The position numbers and the translations under genes were made by a program. A stretch of DNA of 64,000 nt from NCBI RefSeq assembly GCF_001953885.1, contig NZ_MQUS01000036.1, positions 1 to 64,000 on the forward strand. Reading direction: 5' to 3'. The number at the start of each line of letters is the position of its first letter. The stretch's first letter is position 1. This DNA is from Streptomyces sp. IMTB 2501. GTDB lineage: Bacteria; Actinomycetota; Actinomycetes; Streptomycetales; Streptomycetaceae. The notes beneath the pieces were generated by a model, which was not told the DNA's origin, made no database searches, and worked only from the letters and a program-made list of their open reading frames with translations. Shown one piece after another: positions 16,227-23,900 of the stretch.

Positions 16227-16981
16227 CGGGAGTCCCGGCATCCGCCGCGGGTGGCTCCTCCGGCGCGCACGGCGCCCGGGGTTCCGGCGCCGCTGCCGAC
16301 GGCGTCAAGTCCGAGGGCTCCGGTTCTGCCTCAGGTTCCGAGGGCGGCGGCAGGGCACCGCGCGGCGCCAAGATCGCGGCCGCGGCCGTCAACCAGGCGA
16401 GCGTCTGGAACGTGGCCAATCTACTGACCATGCTCCGCCTGGTCCTGGTGCCCGGCTTCGTGGCGCTGATGCTGGCGAACGGCGGCTATGACCCGGCCTG
16501 GCGCTCGCTGGCCTGGGCCGCCTTCGCCGTCGCCATGATCACCGACCTGTTCGACGGGCATCTGGCGCGCACCTACAACCTGGTCACCGACTTCGGGAAG
16601 ATCGCCGACCCCATCGCCGACAAGGCGATCATGGGGGCGGCGCTCATCTGTCTTTCGGCCCTGGGCGATCTGCCGTGGTGGGTGACGGCCGTGATTCTCG
16701 GCCGGGAACTCGGCATCACGCTGCTGCGTTTTCTGGTCATTCGCTACGGCGTGATCCCGGCCAGCCGTGGGGGCAAGCTGAAGACCCTCACCCAGGGCGT
16801 GGCGGTGGGGATGTATGTCCTGGCGCTCACGGGGTGGCTGGCCACTCTGAGGTTCTGGGTGATGGCCGCGGCGGTCGTCCTCACCGTCGTCACGGGCCTC
16901 GACTACGTAAGACAAGCCATTGTGCTGCGCCGCCGGGGAATCGCCGAGCGCGCGGCCGCGTTGGAGGAGAAGGAAGCGTGA
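16223..16981 (+). CDS. pgsA: CDP-diacylglycerol-glycerol-3-phosphate 3-phosphatidyltransferase
   Basis: This 252-residue integral membrane enzyme makes phosphatidylglycerol phosphate from CDP-diacylglycerol, the committed step to phosphatidylglycerol and cardiolipin. The CDP-alcohol phosphotransferase signature is complete: D-LF-DG-HL-AR, eight residues, G-KIA-D-PIA-D, at about residues 105-131. About four to six membrane segments follow. The N-terminal ~55 residues are Gly/Ser/Ala-rich and not part of the family core. It overlaps rimO by four bases and cinA by four bases, forming a tight rimO-pgsA-cinA operon. Streptomyces carry several paralogues, so the exact alcohol substrate is inferred from the family. 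Confidence 0.9.
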   Translation: MTGVPASAAGGSSGAHGARGSGAAADGVKSEGSGSASGSEGGGRAPRGAKIAAAAVNQASVWNVANLLTMLRLVLVPGFVALMLANGGYDPAWRSLAWAAFAVAMITDLFDGHLARTYNLVTDFGKIADPIADKAIMGAALICLSALGDLPWWVTAVILGRELGITLLRFLVIRYGVIPASRGGKLKTLTQGVAVGMYVLALTGWLATLRFWVMAAAVVLTVVTGLDYVRQAIVLRRRGIAERAAALEEKEA

Positions 16982-17523
16982 GTGCGCAGGCCACCGAACT
17001 GGTGCGACTACTGACCGTGAGGGGCGAGAGCCTCGCCGTCGCCGAGTCGCTCACCGGTGGCCTGGTGGCCGCGGAGATCACCTCGGTCCCCGGGGCGTCC
17101 AAGGTGTTCCGGGGCTCGGTGACCGCCTACGCCACCGAGCTGAAGCATGAGCTGCTGGGCGTCGACGCCACCCTGCTGGCGCGGCAAGGAGCGGTGGACC
17201 CGCAGGTCGCGGGCCAGATGGCAGCCGGAGTACGGAAGGCTCTGGGCGCCGACTGGGGCATCGCGACCACCGGAGTCGCCGGCCCCGAACCGCAGGACGG
17301 CCGGCCCGTCGGGACGGTGTTCGTGGCCGTCGACGGGCCGTTCACCGACCGCCCCGGTTGCGCCGGTGGCGGAAAAGTGGAGAGCCTGCGGTTGAACGGC
17401 GGCCGTGCGGAAATCCGTATGGAGAGTGTACGGAGCGTGCTCGCACTGCTCCTGGAGCAGCTTGCGGGCGAACACACCGGGAACGAGCGGGCACAGGATA
17501 CGGAACGGAACGGGGGGTTTTGA
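16978..17523 (+). CDS. cinA: CinA-family nicotinamide-nucleotide amidohydrolase (C-terminal domain type)
   Basis: The 181-residue protein consists only of the CinA C-terminal amidase domain, which in other bacteria deamidates NMN in pyridine nucleotide recycling. Visible family motifs are AVAESLTGGLVAAEIT, FRGSVTAYATELK, VDPQVAGQMAxGV, and the ATTGVAGPEPQDGRPVGTVF substrate loop. The N-terminal COG1058 domain found in longer CinA proteins is absent, as is normal in actinobacteria. The GTG start overlaps the pgsA stop (GTGA). clgR follows about 110 bp downstream; the cinA-clgR neighbourhood is conserved across actinobacteria. The last ~15 residues are polar and unconserved. Confidence 0.9.
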   Translation: MSAQATELVRLLTVRGESLAVAESLTGGLVAAEITSVPGASKVFRGSVTAYATELKHELLGVDATLLARQGAVDPQVAGQMAAGVRKALGADWGIATTGVAGPEPQDGRPVGTVFVAVDGPFTDRPGCAGGGKVESLRLNGGRAEIRMESVRSVLALLLEQLAGEHTGNERAQDTERNGGF

Positions 17524-17632
17524 TGTTTGCAGCCCTGAGTGAACACGACATCGCTCCCCGCACGGCCGCGGCGCGAGGCGGTACGGTGGGGCGAGAAGGA
17601 TGCGGCTACGCGGTCCGAGGAGGGAGCCACCG

Positions 17633-18007
17633 ATGATTCTGCTCCGTCGCCTGCTGGGTGACGTGCTGCGTCGGCAGCGCCAACGCCAGGGCCGTACTCT
17701 GCGCGAAGTCTCCTCGTCCGCCCGAGTCTCACTCGGCTATCTCTCCGAGGTGGAGCGGGGGCAGAAGGAGGCTTCCTCCGAGCTGCTCTCCGCCATCTGC
17801 GACGCGCTGGACGTACGGATGTCGGAACTCATGCGGGAAGTGAGCGACGAGCTGGCGCTCGCCGAACTGGCCCAGTCCGCCAGGGCCACCGAGTCCGTGC
17901 CCACGTCGGTCCGTCCGATGCTGGGTTCGGTGTCGGTGACCGGTGTGCCACCGGAACGGGTGACCATCAAGGCGCCCGCCGAGGCGGTGGACGTGGTCGC
18001 CGCGTGA
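17633..18007 (+). CDS. clgR: ClgR: XRE-family activator of clp and stress genes
   Basis: The 124-residue regulator has an N-terminal XRE helix-turn-helix (about 14-70; RTLREVSSSARVSLGYLSEVERG). ClgR activates clpP1P2, clpC and lon promoters in Streptomyces and corynebacteria, and in mycobacteria is reported to act at RecA-NDp DNA-repair promoters. The C-terminus ends in Val-Ala-Ala; two terminal alanines of S. lividans ClgR are known to mark it for ClpP1P2 degradation, giving feedback control, and that tag is present here. The ATG at 17633 has an excellent GAGGAGGGA site. It follows cinA in the conserved order, and a strong hairpin terminates the transcript. Confidence 0.92.
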   Translation: MILLRRLLGDVLRRQRQRQGRTLREVSSSARVSLGYLSEVERGQKEASSELLSAICDALDVRMSELMREVSDELALAELAQSARATESVPTSVRPMLGSVSVTGVPPERVTIKAPAEAVDVVAA

Positions 18008-18042
18008 CGTCCGCGTGCGCGGCTCAGTGACCCGATACGCGT

Positions 18043-18095
18043 GAAGCCCCGGCTGGGCTTCTCCAGGCAGACCTGGGGAGCCCGGCCGGGGCTTT
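18043..18095 (+). terminator. Terminator of the rimO-pgsA-cinA-clgR transcript
   Basis: A long GC-rich hairpin (AAGCCCCGGC paired with GCCGGGGCTT, extended by TCCAGG/CCTGGG around a CAGA loop) lies 36 bp after clgR and is followed by TTTC. The U-tract is weak, as is common for Streptomyces terminators. Confidence 0.8.
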
Positions 18096-18204
18096 CGTGT
18101 TGCCCGTGCACGTGATTTGTGTCTCTTATGGGTCCGTTTGCCGGGCTTGGGCGGTGCGGTCATGGTGGAGGGATGTGACGGCACCGAAGCACTGGAGGAA
18201 TCGG

Positions 18205-18675
18205 ATGTACGTCGTGAAGAGCCCGCTGGCCGACGCGGACCTGAAGACCGTGGCCGAGGCGCTGCAGGGTGCCCTCGTGGACCTGGTGGACCTCTCGCTG
18301 GTCGCCAAGCAGATCCACTGGAACGTCGTCGGGCCCCGCTTCCGCTCCATCCACCTCCAGCTCGACGAGGTCGTCGCCTCCGCGCGCACCCACTCCGACA
18401 CCGTCGCCGAGCGGGCCTCGGCCCTCGGCGTCCCGCCCGACGGGCGTGCTGCCTCGGTGGCCTCCAGCAGCGGCATCAAGGCGACTCCTGCGGGCTGGAT
18501 CAAGGACACGGACGCCGTCAGGATCATGGTGGAGGCGCTCGGCGCGGTGATCGTCCGGATGCGGGAGCGGGTGGAGGCGACGGGGGAGCCGGACGCGGTG
18601 TCCCAGGACATCTTCATCTCGATCACGGCGGATCTGGAGAAGCATCACTGGATGTTCCAGGCGGAGAACGCGTAA
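18205..18675 (+). CDS. dps: Dps-family ferritin-like DNA protection protein
   Basis: The 156-residue protein is a Dps mini-ferritin that forms dodecamers, oxidises Fe(II) at intersubunit ferroxidase sites and protects the nucleoid. The signature KQIHWNVVGPRFRSIHLQLDE followed by HSDTVAERASALG supplies the ferroxidase His, Asp and Glu residues. Length and placement after clgR match S. coelicolor DpsB (SCO5756), though the paralogue assignment is from gene order only. The start at MYVVKS has a GGAGG site. The N-terminal tail is short and not strongly basic, so DNA binding by the tail is doubtful. Confidence 0.92.
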   Translation: MYVVKSPLADADLKTVAEALQGALVDLVDLSLVAKQIHWNVVGPRFRSIHLQLDEVVASARTHSDTVAERASALGVPPDGRAASVASSSGIKATPAGWIKDTDAVRIMVEALGAVIVRMRERVEATGEPDAVSQDIFISITADLEKHHWMFQAENA

Positions 18676-18682
18676 GCGTTCT
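18665..18682 (+). other. Small hairpin across the dps stop codon
   Basis: Perfect 7-bp arms AGAACGC and GCGTTCT enclose the loop GTAA, which includes the stop codon TAA. No U-tract follows. It may protect the mRNA 3' end or act as a weak terminator. Confidence 0.45.
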
Positions 18683-18845
18683 GGCCGAGGTCGGTGCGCC
18701 GCGATGGGTGGTGGTCCCGTGTTGCCCCCGGACGGGCTTGATGACCGCGAGGCTGGGCTGAGCGGAGTGGTGCGTCCGTGTGCCCTCAGTGCGCCCTGCC
18801 GGTGCTCGTGATCGGCGATCTAGCGTCCCGCTGGAGGTGACGGCC

Positions 18846-19127
18846 ATGGTGGTGCGGACAGCGCGCTACGGGGTCGCCCTGGCGCTGGGGGCCGTGTGGT
18901 GGTGGGCGGTGCTGCGGCTCGCCCTCGGGCAGGGCGCGGGCGTGCTGGAAGGCGCCGTCGCGGCCGGCGGGTGGGGGCTGAGCCTGCTGCCGGTGCACTG
19001 TGTGCCCAAGGGGCGGGCGGACGGGGCGTTGCCGACGGGGCGCTGGGTGGCCGCCTGGCGGGCGGGGGACGACGCTACCAGGGCATCGCCACACCCCCGT
19101 TCGGGCGAAGTATCTGACCCGTCGTGA
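18846..19127 (+). CDS. Small predicted membrane protein of unknown function
   Basis: The 93-residue protein has two hydrophobic segments (about 8-27, with the run VWWWAVLRLAL, and about 33-53) and a polar tail. No domain is recognised. The ATG at 18846 has a very good GGAGGTGA site seven bases upstream, the main reason to call it. The last 53 bp overlap the 3' end of the convergent SDR gene, so either the tail is not conserved or the two genes share a tail-to-tail overlap. Confidence 0.6.
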   Translation: MVVRTARYGVALALGAVWWWAVLRLALGQGAGVLEGAVAAGGWGLSLLPVHCVPKGRADGALPTGRWVAAWRAGDDATRASPHPRSGEVSDPS

Positions 19128-19839
19128 ACGCCGACGCGTCCGACGCCAGGTACAGCACCGCGTGCGCGACGTCGTCCGCCTCGCCGACCCGGCCCAGTGG
19201 CGCCATCCGGGCCATCGTGCCCTCGGTGTGCGCCTGCGCCGCACGGTCGTGGCGCTCGGTCATCGGGGTGCGGATCCAGCCAGGCGCGATCGCGTTGACC
19301 CGGATGCCGTGCCGGCCGACCTCGGTGGCCAGCGTCTTGGTCAGCTGGACCACGGCCGCCTTGGCCGCGCCGTAGCAGAGCAGCCCGGGGCCGCCGGTGT
19401 CGACCGCGCCGGAGGCCATGGTGACGATGCTGCCCCGGGTGTCCTGGGCCAGCATCAGCCGGGCCGCCTCCTGGCAGGCGTGGAGCACGCCCTTGAAGTT
19501 GACGTTCAGTACCCGGTCGAGATCCTCGTCGCGGGTCTCCAGCACGGGGCTGCTGTGCATGATCCCGGCGATCGCCGCCATCACGTGCAGGCGCTCGCAG
19601 GATCGGACCGCCTCGGCCAGCGCCGTCCGGTCGGTGACGTCCAGGGCATGGGTACGCGCCGTGCCACCGCGTTTCTCGATCAGTTCCGCCGTGCCGTGCA
19701 GACCGTCCGCGTCCCGGTCGGCGCAGTGCACGGTGGCGCCCGCCTCGGCGAGCAGGACGGCCGAGGCCCGGCCGATGCCGCCGGCGGCTCCGGTGACGAA
19801 CGCGGTGCGTCCGGTGAGGTCGTACGCCGTGAGGGGCAT
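19075..19839 (-). CDS. Short-chain dehydrogenase/reductase (SDR) family oxidoreductase
   Basis: The 254-residue classical SDR has the NAD(P)-binding motif TGAAGGIG (16-23), an acidic residue in CADRD after beta-2 that favours NAD(H), and NVNFKG. The catalytic Ser is in TMASGAV, the YxxxK motif is YGAAK, and VNAIAPGWIRTPM follows. The substrate cannot be told from sequence. The start is taken at MPLTAYDL (19839); the frame is open 12 codons further but upstream is Arg-rich and lacks a ribosome site. It stands alone on the minus strand, convergent with the small membrane protein. Confidence 0.88.
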   Translation of the reverse strand: MPLTAYDLTGRTAFVTGAAGGIGRASAVLLAEAGATVHCADRDADGLHGTAELIEKRGGTARTHALDVTDRTALAEAVRSCERLHVMAAIAGIMHSSPVLETRDEDLDRVLNVNFKGVLHACQEAARLMLAQDTRGSIVTMASGAVDTGGPGLLCYGAAKAAVVQLTKTLATEVGRHGIRVNAIAPGWIRTPMTERHDRAAQAHTEGTMARMAPLGRVGEADDVAHAVLYLASDASAFTTGQILRPNGGVAMPW

Positions 19840-19932
19840 GAAGCGACGGTACGAGCGTTTCTGACGGAACGTCAATTAGTGCGATGGTGCGGATTGCTGG
19901 TCACCCTGGAGGCGGGGTGCCCTCGCGCGTCG

Positions 19933-20778
19933 TCAGGGTGTGCGGCGGGGGTAGCGGTCGCGCCGACGCTGCGGTGAGCCGGGGGCCGGGGCGGGGCCCG
20001 GCTGGCAGGCGGGGCACCAGAAGGTGGGGCGGTCCTGCGAGCCGTCGCCCTGGTCGGCCACGCGGACGGGGGTGCGGCAGCGCAGGCAGGGGCGGGGCGC
20101 GCGGCCGTAGACGAACAGGTCGTGCCGGTGCAGGCCGGTGGTCTGGCGGACCGGGCGGTCGCGGTTCGCCTCCAGGAGTTTCCTGGCGAGCGCGGGAAGT
20201 TTCTCGGCGCGGTCGGCGGGCAGCGCGCCGACCGGCAGCCAAGGGGTGACGCCGAGCAGAAAGCACAGCTCGCTCTTGTAGACGTTGCCGATGCCGGCCA
20301 GATTGCGCTGGTCGAGCAGGGCCTCGCCGAGCGGGCGGGCGGGATCGGCGAGGATGTTGGCGAGGGCGCGCTCGGGGTCCCAGTCCGGGCCGAGCAGATC
20401 AGGGCCGAGATGGCCGACGACCCGCTCCTCCTCGCTCGTGCGCAGCAGCTCCAGGACCTGCAGGCGATAGCCCACGGCCGTGCGGTCGACGGTTCCGAGG
20501 ACGGCCCGGATCTGATGCGCCGGGCCGCCGCGCCAGCGCTCGCCGGTGCCGTACACCTTCCACGCGCCCTCCATCCGCAGATGGGTGTGCAGGGTCAGGC
20601 CGCCCTCGAACCGGGTGAGCAGGTGTTTGCCGCGCGGGATCGTGCTGAGCACCGTACGGCCCGTGAGGTCGACCGTCGCGTACTTCGGCACCCGGAAGTC
20701 GCTGCGGGTCAGCGCCTTGCCCGCGAGGGCCTCATGCAGCCGCCGCGCGGCCTGCCAGACCGTGTCACCTTCGGGCAT
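19933..20778 (-). CDS. nei: Fpg/Nei-family DNA glycosylase (endonuclease VIII-like)
   Basis: This 281-residue base-excision repair enzyme removes oxidised bases and cleaves the abasic site. The N-terminal MPEGDT supplies the catalytic Pro-Glu pair after Met removal. The helix-two-turn-helix region is LLDQRNLAGIGNVYKSELCF, and the zinc finger is CLRCRTPV plus FWCPAC near the C-terminus. MPEGDT indicates the Nei rather than the Fpg (MPELPE) branch. About 20 basic, Pro-rich residues follow the zinc finger. The start is fixed because the catalytic residues must be at position 2-3. It lies 140 bp downstream of lhr on the same strand, so both repair genes may be cotranscribed. Confidence 0.93.
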   Translation of the reverse strand: MPEGDTVWQAARRLHEALAGKALTRSDFRVPKYATVDLTGRTVLSTIPRGKHLLTRFEGGLTLHTHLRMEGAWKVYGTGERWRGGPAHQIRAVLGTVDRTAVGYRLQVLELLRTSEEERVVGHLGPDLLGPDWDPERALANILADPARPLGEALLDQRNLAGIGNVYKSELCFLLGVTPWLPVGALPADRAEKLPALARKLLEANRDRPVRQTTGLHRHDLFVYGRAPRPCLRCRTPVRVADQGDGSQDRPTFWCPACQPGPAPAPGSPQRRRDRYPRRTP

Positions 20779-20917
20779 GCGTCCAGGGTGCCATGAGGGG
20801 GAGGCCGGGGAACGCCCCGGAGGGGCGCGGAGAACTGCGCGACCAGCCACGATGGTGCTGCGGACGGTATACGGCAGACCCCGGCACTCCCAACGGCGCG
20901 GCACTCCTGGCGGAGCG

Positions 20918-23900
20918 TCACGCTCTCAGGCGCAGGCCGCGTGGTGTGGCCACGAAACCCGCGGCTTCCAGGAGGGCGCCTATGGGCGAGGTCAGGGCCT
21001 GGGCGCCGTTGATCCGCTCGACCGTGACCGTGCCGAGGGAGCCCGCGCGGGCGGCTGCGGCCAAGGCCTCGGCGGCCGTACGGAGACGGGGATCGTCCGG
21101 GGCCTCGGTGTCGGCGGTGACGGGCCAGGCCAGCAGGGTCTTGCCGCCGCGCTCCATGTACAGCGTCAGTTCGCCCTCCACCAGGACGACCAGCGAGCCC
21201 GCCTTACGGCCCGGCTTGTGCCCGGCACCGGTCGGTGGCTCGGGCCAGGAGAGGGCCGCGCCGTAGGCGTTGGCGGGGTCGGCCGCGGCGAGGACCACGG
21301 CACGGGGGTCGGGCGCGGACGTGCCCGTACGACCGCTGGCGTATCCGCGGTGCGCCGGTGCGCCGTAGCCGCCGGTGCCGCCTCCTCGGGGGCCTCCGTA
21401 GCCGGGGGAGGCGAAGGGGGCGGCGAGGTCGCGGGGCGAGATGTAGTCGCCGGGGGCGGGCGGGGGGTCCGCCGGGGGCCAGGTGAAGTCTCCGTCGAGG
21501 CCGGGGTGCGCCAATCCGCCGTCGCTTCCGTCGAGGGCGCCGGGGAGTGCGTGGTCGTGCGGTGCGCCGTCGGACGCGCCGAAGCCGTCCGGGAAGGCCG
21601 CATCGCTGAAACCGTTCGGGAAGGCCGCGTCGGTGAAACCGGGTGGGAAGGCCGATTCCGTGGAGCCGGGTGGGAAGCCCGGGGCGGGGAAGCCGTCCGG
21701 GCGGGCCGGGGCGGTCAGGCTCTCGCCGCGTTCGCGGGCATTGGCCACCGCGCGGAGCCGGTCCACCGCACCGTCCATGGCGAACTGGGCCGCGCCCAGG
21801 CCCTCGACCACATAGCCGCGCCGCGCCTGACCGCTCTCCTCGAACGCGGACAGCACCCGGTACACCGCTGAGAAGCCGCCCTCGATCCCCTCCGCCGCGA
21901 CCGCCCCGCGAGTGACCACGCCGTGCCGGTCCAGGAGGGTGCGGGCCAGTGCGTGGGCGTGCACGGTGGCGTCCGGTTCGGCCGGGGGGAGCAGGGACCA
22001 GCGGCCGGCGACCGTCGGCGGGCCCGTACGGGACGCGGTGCGGGCCGCCGCCGTCAGGGAGCCGTAGCGCCCGCGCGGGACGGCGCGCTTGGCACGGTGG
22101 GCCGTGGAACCCGCCGTACGACCGGATCCCAGCAGCGAGCGCATCGGGGCGAGGGTGTCGTTGGTGAGCCGGCCCGACCAGGCCAGGTCCCAGAGCGCGT
22201 CGGCCAGTTGGGGGTCGGTGACGTCGGGGTGCGTGGTGGCACGGACCTGGTCGGCGATCTGGCGGAAGAACAGGCCGTAGCCGCCGCAGAGCGTGTCCAG
22301 GACGGACTGGTGGAGCGCGGTCAGCTCCAGGGGGTGGGGCGGCGGGAGCAACAGGGGGGCCGCGTCCGCCAGATAGAGGGAGACCCAGCCGTCCTTGCCG
22401 GGCAGCGCGCCCGCACCGGCCCACACCACCTCGCCGGCGGAGGTCAGCTCGTCGAGCATCGACGGCGTGTAGTTCGCCACGCGGGAGGGCAGGACCAGCT
22501 TCTCCAGCGCGGAGGCCGGCACGGAGGCGCCCTGCAACTGCTCGACGGCGCGCACCAGTCCGTCGATGCCGCGCAGACCGTGTCCCTTGCCGATGTGCTG
22601 CCACTGGGGCAGGAACTGGGCGAACGCGGCCGGCGGCACGGGCTCCAGCTCATGGCGCAGGGCCGCCAGGGAGCGGCGGCGCAGACGGCGCAGTACGGCC
22701 GCGTCGCACCACTCCTGGCCGATGCCCGCCGGGTGGAACTCGCCCTGGACGACCCGGCCGCTCGCGGCGAGCCGCTGCAGGGCGCCCTCGGTGACCGCCA
22801 CGCCCAGCCCGAAGCGGGCGGCCGCCGTGGCCGACGTGAACGGGCCGTGCGTACGGGCGTAACGGGCGAGGAGGTCACCCAGAGGGTCCTTCACCGGCTC
22901 GGTGAAGGCCTCGGGCACGCCGACCGGCAGGGCCGTGCCGAGCGCGTCGCGCAGCCGGCCCGCGTCCTCGATCGCCGCCCAGTGGTCGGCTCCGGCGATC
23001 CGGACCTTGATCGCCCGGCGGGCCCCGGCCAGCTCGCGCGCCCACTGCGGATCCGCGCCCCGCGCGACCAGCTCGGCGTCGGTCAGGGGGCCGAGCAGCC
23101 GGAGCACATCGGCCGCGCCCTCCACGTCCTTGACCCGCCGGTCCTCGGTGAGCCACTGCAGATCGCGCTCCAGCTCGGTCAGCACCTCGGCGTCGAGCAG
23201 CTCGCGCAGCTCCGCCTGGCCCAGCAGCTCGGCCAGCAGCCGGGAGTCCAGGGACAGCGCGGCGGCACGGCGCTCGGCGAGCGGGGAGTCGCCCTCGTAC
23301 AGGAACTGGGCGACGTACCCGAACAGGAGCGAGCGGGCGAACGGGGACGGCTCCGGGGTGGTGACCTCGACCAGGCGCACCCTGCGGGACTCGATGTCGC
23401 CCATCAGCTCGACGAGCCCGGGGACGTCGAAGACGTCCTGGAGGCATTCGCGGACCGCCTCCAGCACGATCGGGAACGAGCCGAACTCGCTTGCCACCTG
23501 GAGCAGTTGGGCCGCTCGCTGGCGCTGCTGCCACAGCGGGGTGCGCTTGCCGGGGTTGCGGCGCGGCAGCAGCAGCGCACGGGCGGCGCACTCGCGGAAC
23601 CGGGAGGCGAACAGGGCCGAGCCGCCGACCTGGTCGGTGACGATCTGGTCGACCTCGCCCTTGTCGAAGGCGACGTCCGCCGCGCCGACGGGGGCCTGCT
23701 CGCTGTCGTACTCCGTGCCGGCCTTCGTCGGTTCCTGGTCGAGCAGGTCAAGGCCCATCAGGTCGGCGTCGGGCAGGCGCAGCACGATGCCGTCGTCGGC
23801 GTGCATGACCTGCGCGTCCATGCCGTACCGCTCGGACAGCCGGGCGCCGAGGGCGAGAGCCCAGGGGGCGTGGACCTGGGCGCCGAAGGGGGAGTGGACG

